From Pyronema omphalodes (Eukaryota; Ascomycota; Pezizomycetes; Pezizales; Pyronemataceae), in NCBI GenBank assembly GCA_024516155.1, contig JAJJXM010000022.1:496001-560000 (forward strand): a DNA stretch of 64,000 nucleotides. Direction: 5' to 3'. The notes beneath the pieces are model-generated. The model saw only the letters and a program-made list of their open reading frames with translations. It made no database searches and had not been told where the DNA came from. This document shows, one piece after another, positions 46,130 through 54,023 of this stretch; the first letter of the stretch is position 1, and each line of letters begins with the position of its first letter. The position numbers and the translations under genes are program-made.

Positions 46130-46790
46130 TTAGCCCCCTTTCCAGGGCCGAGGCTCCGACGAGGCTTCTTGGGTCTGATAGGTGAGTGGGTTCCTGAATT
46201 CGTCGGTGGTTGGGAATGGGTTGGGGACCCGGGGTTAGAGGATAGTAGGGTGACCGGGGCTCTGGTTCGGGAGGTCGTTCCGTATCGAGGGCCTGCGTTG
46301 GTTGAAGTTCCCTCTGAGAAGAGGATGCAGGGAGGTTGGGTTTTCTGGGTTCTTCTGGGTTGGGTAGCGTCGTGTGGGTTTCGTCGTAATTGGTGAGTTC
46401 GGGGATTCTCGTGGGGATTCGGCATCGTGAGGAGTGTTGGGTTAGGTTGACGAGGAATCCGCATTGATGGCAGATGCGTCTTCCTTGTTGCCATCGTCGG
46501 CAGGCTTTTCGGGGGTTAAGTCGTTGGGTTCGGATGACTTCGTCGAGTTCGGGGGAATGCGTTTCACCACAGTAGCAGTGGTCCATCGGGTATCCGTTTT
46601 CTCCGGGAGGATTATAGGGGTTTTTCTGATTTTTTTGTTCTTGGTGAGTAGTACACTGGTCTTCGCGACAGAAGGTCCAGTGCAGATTTTCGTGGGGTAT
46701 ATCGAAGAAAGGTAGGGGAAAGGTCAGATCGTGGTTCCGGACCATCGTCTCTTCCGAGGAGGTGTACTCCTGCGGGGAATCGTTTCTCAT
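46014..46790 (-). CDS. ORF3 of element 2: Cys/His cluster plus C-terminal membrane helix, 258 aa
   Basis: The ATG at 46790 is 2 nt after the pol TAG (TAG-CA-ATG). Residues 41-46 (CREDQC) and 72-74 (CYC) are cysteine-rich, and residues 107-123 read CHQCGFLVNLTQHSSRC, a CX2CX8HX3C pattern compatible with zinc binding. Residues 150-215 are Pro/Arg/Glu-rich. The C-terminus (228-252) is a strong transmembrane helix (LIGAMVASAITWALGITVTVWYL) followed by a short basic tail. Codon 221 spans the internal/LTR junction, so 38 codons including the helix are LTR-encoded. No relation to known Gag, Pol or Env that I recognise. Membrane anchoring could give an envelope-like or localisation role; this is inference. 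Intact and conserved frame beside intact pol supports a real product. Confidence 0.7.
   Translation of the reverse strand: MRNDSPQEYTSSEETMVRNHDLTFPLPFFDIPHENLHWTFCREDQCTTHQEQKNQKNPYNPPGENGYPMDHCYCGETHSPELDEVIRTQRLNPRKACRRWQQGRRICHQCGFLVNLTQHSSRCRIPTRIPELTNYDETHTTLPNPEEPRKPNLPASSSQRELQPTQALDTERPPEPEPRSPYYPLTPGPQPIPNHRRIQEPTHLSDPRSLVGASALERGLMSRINNDMLIGAMVASAITWALGITVTVWYLATTGRRE
46134..46143 (-). other. Polypurine tract of element 2
   Basis: GGAAAGGGGG (minus strand), 4 nt before the TG of the 3' LTR, and inside ORF3 codons. Confidence 0.75.
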
Positions 46791-46792
46791 TG

Positions 46793-49700
46793 CTAATTTT
46801 TTGGTGCTGGTTTTCGGGGGTATTTCCGGTGGAAGTCCTGGATGGCTTCTGGGGAGTTGTCGAAGTTGCCGGAGGGATACCAGGTCTTATCCTCGTCGTG
46901 GAATCCCTTCCACTTGACCTTATACTGTAGTTGTTTTCGGTAGTAACGGGAGTCAATTATTTCTTCGACTTCCCACTCTTGTTGTCCATCCACGATGATC
47001 GCCGGAGGAGGAGGTTTGGTGTGTCCGGGGATGGGGGAATACTTTGTTGTGGTGGGTTCTAAGAGGGAGAGGTGAAAGACGGGGTGGATTTTTACGCTGG
47101 GGGGAAGTTCGAGTTTATATGCTTTTGTTCCTATTTTTTCAAGGATGGTGTAGGGCCCTAAAAGTTTGTAGTCCAATTTATTCGAAGGGCGGGTTGTTTT
47201 TATGAACTTCCTTTTTAGCCATACCTTATCTCCTTTTCTCAAAATGGGGTCGGGTTTCCTTTTCCTATTTGCCTGTTCCGCTTGTTCTGCCTGTGCCCAT
47301 TGTATTTCTGTACGTAGTTGATTTTGTAGATTATTTAAGGAGGTAACATAATCTGATACATCGGGGGTGGGGGTTTTTTCTGTACTAAGGTCCGGTTGAA
47401 ATCTCGGGTGATATCCATAGTTTGCGTAGAACGGAGTAATTCCTAAGGTTTCGGATTTGGTATTGTTGTAACAAAACTCGGCGATAGGCAATAGTGTTTT
47501 CCAGTTATCTTGCTGGTAATTACAATATGCTCGTAAATATTGTTCCAGCGTAGCATTTGTTCTTTCTGTCTGCCCATCCGTTTCGGGATGAAATGCTGTA
47601 CTGAGGTTCCGAGTTGTTCCCATGGCTTCCATTATTTGTTTCCAAAATTTCGAGGTAAACAACGACCCTCGGTCGGATACGATACTGTTGGGGAGGCCAT
47701 GGGCTCGTACTATGTGGGTGATAAATCCTTCGGCTAAGTCTTTCGGACCCATCGTGTCGTTGCATGCAACAAAGTGGGCCATCTTGGTGAGTCGATCCAC
47801 TATGACCCACAACGAATTACTTCCTTCCGTTTCAGGTAATCCGGTGATAAAGTCCATGGATATGGAGTCCCATGGTCTCGTTGGTAGTTGCAATGGTTTG
47901 AGGAGTCCGAAGGGGGCATGGCGGATTGGATTTATTCGTTTGCACGTATCACAGTTGTCTACGTACCTCTGTACGTATTGACGCTGTTGTGGCCAGTAGT
48001 ATTTTCTGGAGAGGAGCTCAAGTGTTCGAGCTCGCCCTGGATGACCCGCGACGAGTGCGTCGTGGTGATCGTGGAGGATCTGCAGACGGAGTTCGTCATC
48101 TTGAGGTATCCAGATGCGTCCCTCGTATGTTAATAACCCGTTCCGTTCCTCGCACAGTCCTAGTGCTACCTTGTTATCTTGTCGTTCGCCGCTTCGTAAT
48201 TTCTTCAGGACGTCTCTTATTTCTGGATCGGTCGTCATTTTTGTTTTTATTAGTTTTATTATATCCCCATCTTTTTTAATGTTTACTACCTCGGTGGTAT
48301 TGACAACGAAAGTTTGTTCCGGGAGTAAAATGCGGTCCTTGTTTTGTCGATGTTTCGCCTCCCCTTCCCAGGGCGAGTCTCCTGACTCGCGGGAAAGGAT
48401 GTCCGGTTTTCCAGCCAATTTGCCCGGTCTATACACGATGCGGAAGTCATAATTGGCAAGTACTTCTCCCCACCGTGCCTGGCGTAAATTGAGATCTTTT
48501 TTTGTTTGCCAATACTCTAGGTTTTTGTGGTCCGTCAGTATTTTGATTTGTTGTTGGGTACTTTTGCAGTAAGTTGCCCATTTTTGTAGACTTTCCACAA
48601 TTGCGAGCAATTCTTTATCATGTATGTCATAATTTCGTTCGGCATCTTTTAACTTTCGGGAGAAGTATCCAAGTGGATGTAGCACACCGTCCGAGTCTGG
48701 TTGGGAGCAGACCGCACCGATAGCGTAATCGGATGCGTCTGTTTCTAGGGTAATGGGTTGGCTGGGTTCGAAATGGCGTAAGATGGGTTGGGTTATCATG
48801 GCGAGTTTAATGTTGTCGAACGCTTGTTGTGCCGCATCGTCCCAGACAAAAGGTGTATCTTTTCGGATAAGTTTCGTGAGCGGTGTGGTAATTTTGCTGA
48901 AATCTCGTATGAACCTTCTATAGAAATTCGCAAAGCCAAGGAAGCTTTGGATTCCTTTTACGTTCGTTGGCTCTTTCCATTCTTTTACCGCTCTGACTTT
49001 TTCCGGGTCCATCGAGATTCCTTCTGGGGCGATGATGTATCCGAGGTATTCCGTTTTGTGTGTGTGAAATTCACACTTTGTTGCTTTTAGTTTGAGGCCT
49101 ACGTCTTGGATTCGTGTTAGGATTAATCGTACATGGTCACGATGTTGTTGCAGATTGTCGGAGTAAATTAAAATATCATCTAGGTATGCGATACAAAATA
49201 TGTCGAGATAGTCGCTGAGTACTTCATTCATCCAACGCTGGAATGATGCCGGTGCATTGGTCAATCCGAAAGGCATTACTAGATATTCATAGAGACCGTA
49301 TTTCGTCCGAAAAGCGGTTTTCCATTCATCCCCCTTGGCTATCCGCAAGTTGTGATAGGCATCTCTTACATCTAACTTGGTGTAAATCTTTGCTTTTGAT
49401 AGTCGATCCAAGGCTTCTCCAATCAATGGGAGCGGAGTCCGGTCTTTGATGGTTATGGCATTAAGCCCCCGGTAGTCCACGCATAAGCGGAGCCCCCCGT
49501 CTTTCTTTTTTACAAAATGGATTGGGGCCCCCGCCGGGGAGGTTGAGCTTCTGATCCAACCCTTTTCCAAGCTACTATCGATATATTCTTTTAATGCTTG
49601 AAGTCGGTTTTCGTCAAGGGCTCGCAATGGTTCGAACGGCGGTGATTTATTTTCAAGTAAGGGGATTTGGTGGTCTTGGCGTCGATGTGGCGGTAGGACG

Positions 49701-50500
49701 GTTTTGTTGTTGTCTCTGAACACTGCTAGATGGTCGTGATATTCCCGCGGTACGATTTTTTCTGGAGTTTGTTGTGCCGGGGAGGTGGCTTTCTCGGCGT
49801 CTTCCTTGTCCTCTGGTACGTTATTATAACGTTCGTTTGACTCATTTGTGAAGAATATCTCCTCGTACGCGGAAGAAAGTTCGCTCAGCGAGTCTTCCTG
49901 GTCCTCGTGGCTTTTGTTTCCTTTGCCTTGTGTTGTTTGTTGGTATTGTCGTATTGCTGCTTCTTCGGGAATAGTTCTGGCGTGTGGGGATTGTTCCAAG
50001 CAGTATTTTGCACATTTCTCGGAATCGAACGTTACTCTTCCTTCCTTCCAATCAATGTTTGGATTGTGCTTTTTTAACCATGGTAATCCCATTATTATCG
50101 GTGAGTTTCCAATAGTGATGCAGTGGAGTTTTATGTCTTCGTGATGATTGTTGATGGTTAACTTAACGGTGGTGTCGTGGGTCACTGGCCCACTTGCAAT
50201 TTCTCTTCCGTCAACTGCGAGGACTCTTCTTGGGATTATTTTTTTATTTAGGGGCAGTTTGATTTGGTACGCGTAATCTTGGTCAATGAAATTTTCTGTA
50301 GCCCCGCAGTCGACCATGGCGGTGGTATGATGTGTTTTGTTATTTTTTCCTTGAATAGTGACCTCCAAGATAATTTTTTCGTCACGTTGGTATCGTCCTA
50401 TGCTTGATATTATGAGGGGGCGATCGGGGGGTTTTGGTTCGATGTTCTTTTTCCCCAGGAGCGGCGTCGGACTTCTTACTCCTGGGGATCCTCTTTTCCC
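46793..50500 (-). CDS. pol: Pol of element 2 (PR-RT-RH-IN-chromodomain), intact
   Basis: Reached by -1 frameshift from gag; the frame is open from the heptamer at 50494-50500 to the TAG at 46795-46793. There is no ATG needed. Protease MVDCGATENF; RT with FGLTNAPASFQRW and YLDDILIYS near 49170; RNase H ETDASDYAIGA; integrase HHCC (HHDALVAGH ... CDTCKR), DFITGLPE, SDRGSLF and DGQTERTN; C-terminal chromodomain WEVEEIIDSRYYRKQ with KVKWKGFHDEDKTWYP. All catalytic motifs are present and no stop interrupts them. Compared with element 1 pol the protein is clearly a different lineage of the same chromovirus clade. Confidence 0.95.
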   Translation of the reverse strand, partial: GKRGSPGVRSPTPLLGKKNIEPKPPDRPLIISSIGRYQRDEKIILEVTIQGKNNKTHHTTAMVDCGATENFIDQDYAYQIKLPLNKKIIPRRVLAVDGREIASGPVTHDTTVKLTINNHHEDIKLHCITIGNSPIIMGLPWLKKHNPNIDWKEGRVTFDSEKCAKYCLEQSPHARTIPEEAAIRQYQQTTQGKGNKSHEDQEDSLSELSSAYEEIFFTNESNERYNNVPEDKEDAEKATSPAQQTPEKIVPREYHDHLAVFRDNNKTVLPPHRRQDHQIPLLENKSPPFEPLRALDENRLQALKEYIDSSLEKGWIRSSTSPAGAPIHFVKKKDGGLRLCVDYRGLNAITIKDRTPLPLIGEALDRLSKAKIYTKLDVRDAYHNLRIAKGDEWKTAFRTKYGLYEYLVMPFGLTNAPASFQRWMNEVLSDYLDIFCIAYLDDILIYSDNLQQHRDHVRLILTRIQDVGLKLKATKCEFHTHKTEYLGYIIAPEGISMDPEKVRAVKEWKEPTNVKGIQSFLGFANFYRRFIRDFSKITTPLTKLIRKDTPFVWDDAAQQAFDNIKLAMITQPILRHFEPSQPITLETDASDYAIGAVCSQPDSDGVLHPLGYFSRKLKDAERNYDIHDKELLAIVESLQKWATYCKSTQQQIKILTDHKNLEYWQTKKDLNLRQARWGEVLANYDFRIVYRPGKLAGKPDILSRESGDSPWEGEAKHRQNKDRILLPEQTFVVNTTEVVNIKKDGDIIKLIKTKMTTDPEIRDVLKKLRSGERQDNKVALGLCEERNGLLTYEGRIWIPQDDELRLQILHDHHDALVAGHPGRARTLELLSRKYYWPQQRQYVQRYVDNCDTCKRINPIRHAPFGLLKPLQLPTRPWDSISMDFITGLPETEGSNSLWVIVDRLTKMAHFVACNDTMGPKDLAEGFITHIVRAHGLPNSIVSDRGSLFTSKFWKQIMEAMGTTRNLSTAFHPETDGQTERTNATLEQYLRAYCNYQQDNWKTLLPIAEFCYNNTKSETLGITPFYANYGYHPRFQPDLSTEKTPTPDVSDYVTSLNNLQNQLRTEIQWAQAEQAEQANRKRKPDPILRKGDKVWLKRKFIKTTRPSNKLDYKLLGPYTILEKIGTKAYKLELPPSVKIHPVFHLSLLEPTTTKYSPIPGHTKPPPPAIIVDGQQEWEVEEIIDSRYYRKQLQYKVKWKGFHDEDKTWYPSGNFDNSPEAIQDFHRKYPRKPAPKN

Positions 50501-51423
50501 GACTCGTCTTCTTGTGTCTCTTCGCTCAGCATTGCTTCAGCTGCACGGTAGGTTCTTCTCGGAGGATAAGGTTTTTTGTTAGGGCAGCGAGCGGAAAAAT
50601 GTCCTGTCTTTCCGCAGTTGAAACACTCATTGTTTCGTCTTCTCTTTTCTTCTTCCATTCGGTCTTTTCCTCTTGTTCTTCGGGTTGCATCTAATTCCAT
50701 CGGTGTAGGGTCGGACATGTGGTTTTCATACGTGCGGGGGTGGCTGACATGGGTATCACGGAATTCCCGGTAGTATTGGTTGTCGTTTCGAGTTCGAAGG
50801 GTTCGGAAATTGAACAATCTATTGTCGAGGGCAATAGATTTGTTTACGTAGTCCGTGATATTGCGTGGTCTGTCATCTAACAGGGCGAGTTGTCTTTGTA
50901 CTTCCATGTTCAACCCGTCATGGAACTGATCAATATACATTGAGTCGTTATAATCCAAATCCGCCATTAGTCTTTGGAAATCGGCCCAATAGGCAGCAGC
51001 AGAGCGGTTTCCTTGCTTAATGTTTTTGAATTTTCGTCGTGCTACTTCCTTGCTATCGGCTTCTCCGAAGGCTCTACCAATAGCTGTCTTGAAATCTTTC
51101 CAGGTTTCATACTTACTTACGCCCTCCTCTTTCATTGATGGTTCGATCCATGCCCAGGCGTTTCCCCTACACCTGGCACTGGCATAATTGACTTTTTTCG
51201 CATCCCTATCGAATTTGCTCGGTTCACAGTTGAACTTGAGCTCACATTGGATAAGGAACGCTCTTAACTTGGCTCTTTCGCCGTAATAGAGCTCGGGGTC
51301 TTCGATCTTAGGTTGACTAGACGGGGGAGGTTGATACAACTGTTGCAAAAGGGTTTGCAGTTGATCGGTCGTCATCTGGACGGGGGGAAGGGAGGCTCCC
51401 GAAGTTCCGTGAGGGGTCGTCAT
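50476..51423 (-). CDS. gag: Gag of element 2, 315 aa from the first ATG
   Basis: Contains a Gag capsid-like domain (RAFLIQCELKFN, then RRKFKNIKQGNRSAAAYWADFQRL) and zinc knuckle CFNCGKTGHFSARC (CX2CX4HX4C). The first in-frame ATG is at 51423, but the frame is open further upstream to the LTR (stop at 51681-51679), and residues there (TLDPFQLQDLGEAISEYARPAS) look coding. Either Gag starts at 51423 or translation uses a non-AUG start or splicing. Ends TAA six codons after a G GGA AAA heptamer. Confidence 0.85.
   Translation of the reverse strand: MTTPHGTSGASLPPVQMTTDQLQTLLQQLYQPPPSSQPKIEDPELYYGERAKLRAFLIQCELKFNCEPSKFDRDAKKVNYASARCRGNAWAWIEPSMKEEGVSKYETWKDFKTAIGRAFGEADSKEVARRKFKNIKQGNRSAAAYWADFQRLMADLDYNDSMYIDQFHDGLNMEVQRQLALLDDRPRNITDYVNKSIALDNRLFNFRTLRTRNDNQYYREFRDTHVSHPRTYENHMSDPTPMELDATRRTRGKDRMEEEKRRRNNECFNCGKTGHFSARCPNKKPYPPRRTYRAAEAMLSEETQEDESGKEDPQE
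50494..50500 (-). promoter_or_regulatory. -1 frameshift heptamer GGGAAAA, gag-pol of element 2
   Basis: Gag frame reads TCG GGA AAA GAG, exactly X XXY YYZ. The -1 frame continues without a stop into protease. The same heptamer is used at the same place in element 1. Confidence 0.75.
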
Positions 51424-51610
51424 TCCGGAGTTATCTTCTTCGTTCGTTGTTGGGGACTGGGGTCTCGAAGGTTGTTCTGGCGTCACTGGGCTGGCTGGTC
51501 TGGCGTACTCGCTGATAGCTTCGCCGAGATCTTGTAACTGGAAGGGATCCAGGGTTTTTTTTTTTGTTTGGACGGTCGTTCGTTGGGTGTGTCGGGTACC
51601 TCGGGGGGAG

Positions 51611-51620
51611 ACGCAATCAA
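51611..51620 (-). other. Putative self-priming primer-binding site of element 2
   Basis: Element strand TTGATTGCGT begins 1 nt after the 5' LTR. It is exactly complementary (10 nt) to ACGCAATCAA in the LTR at 51876-51867. No TGG tRNA-type PBS is present. Confidence 0.65.
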
Positions 51621-51621
51621 A

Positions 51622-52635
51622 TGTTAAGGGCGCCACGCAGATATCGATATCTGAGGTAGGCGACACACAAAGGTACGTCTATTCTTTCGTTGGTACCTAT
51701 CGAGGTAGGCTGGCTGTTTTCTTGGTAGCGTGGCCGGTTGGGAGGGGGAAGTGATAGGTGGTGATGGAAGGGGTTAGGGTTGGGGGCTCTGGGGTTTTGC
51801 GTGATCTCGTTCAGCACACGGACAGACAATCTTGGAGTGGTCAAAGTAAGTTGGGGTGAAAGGTAATTGATTGCGTGAAGACTAACTACAGCGTTCCTCC
51901 CTTCTCCTTATATACATTAATCTCCTCCTTTTCCTCGTAACCCGAGGGGCTCATGCCCAGCAGTCCGACCCCCGGAGCTTCCCATAATTCCCGTAAGTCT
52001 TCACGCCCCTTTGTTTCCCATACTAACTAACTAACTAATAATAATAATTACAAACATATACCTGCTAAATAATCGCGTATCCTTTTTCTGGTTTCTTCCT
52101 ATTTCTCCTCGCCTTCCGAAACGCGCGCCTCGCTTTCCTAATCCTACGCGAGCTCTCGCGCAGCTCCGTATTCGATCCACCTTCGCGCGTCACCTTCCCG
52201 TCGCTCCCTCCTCCGCTCCTTGCCGAAACTTCTTCCGTCTCTTTTCCCCAGCTCGGCCGAGCTCCACCGAGCTCCACCGAGCTCCACCGAGCTCCACCGA
52301 GCTGTGTTACCTTCCTCGCCGTATCCTCCGGAGCTCTCCATAGCTCACCGAAGCTGTACCGAAGCTTCGCCGAGCTCCGTCCTGCTTCATCTCGCTTTCC
52401 TTCGTCCCACCTCGTTCCACCTCTTCCCCGACGACCTTCTTGTTCCTTTTTCCTCCTTGACCCCGCGACCTTCTTGTTCCTTTTTCCTCCTTGTCCCCCG
52501 TGGTCTTCTTGTTCCTTTGTTATTCTCGTCGTCCCGTGGTAGCCAAGTACCACACCGTTACCGTAATTCCCAACGCCCATGTGATTGCTGACGCAACCAT
52601 AGCTCCTATCAACATGTCATTGTTGATTCTTGACA
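51622..52635 (-). repeat. 5' LTR of element 2
   Basis: 1014 bp, identical by eye to the 3' LTR. Carries the TATA box at 51908-51914 and the self-priming segment. Confidence 0.96.
51908..51914 (-). promoter_or_regulatory. TATA box of element 2 (TATATAA)
   Basis: Its first base lies 38 nt upstream of the ACGCAATCAA segment on the element strand, the same spacing as in element 1, so the RNA should start at the self-priming segment. Confidence 0.65.
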
Positions 52636-54023
52636 TTGTGTTCATTCGAGAAGGATGGGGAAGGACGCATTTTAGTGGCAGGAGAAGGAGCATTCTTATG
52701 CATCAGTATAGTTTTTCTTTGTTTGCAAGCAACTCCATATAGGTGACTTTAATTCGTGCAATGCATCAGAATTATCTAAGGAAAACAACATGAGCCGTGG
52801 TAAAAAAAAACTGCGGGTTTCGAGTGACCGGTTGTGACGCTAGTCGTGGTCACCCACGGTCGCCCGCGGTCCGTCCCGTCCATGGTGCCTCCAGGACGGC
52901 CGGTCCTGGTCCTACTTCAGGACGGGACTGCGAGTGACGGTCCGGTCCCGTCCAAAGCCAGGACGGGACCGGACGGACCGTGCCGAACTCTGGATCTTGG
53001 AATACCTGGCTGCAACCTAGATTGGCAGGCGATACGAATAGCAGCGCAAGAGATGGAAAAGTACGCGAGTGTTTTTGTTTCTTTTGTGTTATCTGTACCT
53101 TTTCCTTTGTTTTTTCACATAAGGGAGGACACGCATGGGCAAATTTGTTTTTCTTTTCTTTTGGAAGACGTTTGTTTCTTTTCTTTCTCTGTTTTTTCCT
53201 TACGAGATTGGATTTAGGGGGTGTGGAGAGTTAAAATTTTGTTTTCTTTCGCGTGGGGACGTTTTGGGGATAAGGAGATTGGGGGGCCTCATTAGGAGGC
53301 TCCGGCCTCGAGGACAGGATTTGGACAGTGCCATAGTTTCCCGCATAGGCCTTAGAGGCCTCGAACGGTGTATGATTAAAATGTAAAATGTAAATGTAAA
53401 ATGTTTTCCTTAGATAATTCTGATGCATTGCACGGATTAAAGTCACCTATATGGAGGTGTAGAGGAGAGCTATGAGAACATGAGCATATTCTCGCTCTGT
53501 TGGTGATTGAGTAATGACTGTTGATGTTCGACTTATACGGCAATGAAAAAAGTGGAAAATTCCTACAGACAGAAAATGGAAACGTAGAAGATGGAATGTG
53601 AAGGATAGAAGAAATATTTATAGCGGGATCGTACTGCACTAAGGAACAAAAATAATATCAAGCTACCATAGGCAGTCAAACTATCGCTGGGTGGAGCGTG
53701 CACCTGCAGTGGGGTGTGAAAGTTTTACTAAAGTACGTGCAGCATGATGGTTTCATGCTTCATCTACTACAGTGCTGAAAACGTCGCTTAACGTCGCTTC
53801 TGCAGCCCATAATGTCTGGCAAACTTGAACCAAACCATCCCCTGCAAACCAGCTCACCCGAAACCCATAGTCCTGCCGTAACTCCCCGTCTGGTCCGGTC
53901 CTTTTCAGTTTGCGGACGGGACTGGACCACCTCGTGGCCGTCTTTCCAAAGTCGAGGACGGGACCGGACCACCAGCGTTGTCCCGTCCGGTCCGCCGTCC
54001 TGGATGGACCGCGCCGTACTCCG

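Larger units (their letters stand above)
45116..52635 (-). mobile_element. Ty3/gypsy chromovirus (element 2) with a third ORF, 7520 bp
   Basis: Two 1014-bp LTRs, identical as far as I can read, with TG...CA ends. On the minus strand the order is gag, pol (protease to chromodomain), ORF3. A 4-bp repeat TTGT flanks it (45112-45115 and 52636-52639). All ORFs are intact, so the copy looks autonomous and very young. It splits hAT copy 2. Confidence 0.96.
44531..52992 (+). mobile_element. hAT-like non-autonomous DNA transposon copy 2
   Basis: Ends are perfect inverted repeats: CAGAGTTCGGCACGGTCCGT at 44531 and its complement ending at 52992 (22 matching bp). Flanked by the 8-bp duplication GATCTTGG (44523-44530 and 52993-53000). 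CAGAG ends plus an 8-bp TSD are diagnostic of the hAT superfamily. Net length without the chromovirus is about 0.94 kb; no transposase. GC-rich subterminal repeats (GGACGGGACC and complements) at both ends resemble transposase-binding sites of hAT elements. Confidence 0.88.
44263..53402 (+). mobile_element. 5'-truncated Tad-like LINE, inserted in hAT copy 1
   Basis: Flanked by a 13-bp direct repeat GTTTTCCTTAGAT (44250-44262 and 53403-53415) that is single-copy in hAT copy 2, so it is the LINE target-site duplication. Only the 3' part of the LINE is present: 44263-44530 and 52993-53402, net about 670 bp. The 3' end has CCTCATTAGGAGG, GAGGACAGGAT, the hairpin GGCCTTAGAGGCC, CTCGAACGGTGTATGATT and a (AAATGTA)-type tail. 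Confidence 0.88.
44114..54023 (-). mobile_element. hAT-like element copy 1, interrupted by the nested elements
   Basis: Two parts: 44114-44262 and 53403-54023 (net about 0.76 kb). Reversed, they match the two halves of copy 2: B part with GGACGGCGGACC-type repeats and CCCGCTATAAAT, then CATATAGGTGACTTTAAT and ATCTAAGGAAAAC, then CATGAGCCGT and CTGCGGG. Left terminus CAGAGTTCGGTACGGTCCGT; right terminus degenerate (GCGCCGTACTCCG). I find no clear 8-bp target duplication (CTGGGCCT versus GACCAAAC), so this is the oldest layer or its ends have drifted. No transposase ORF: non-autonomous. Confidence 0.75.
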
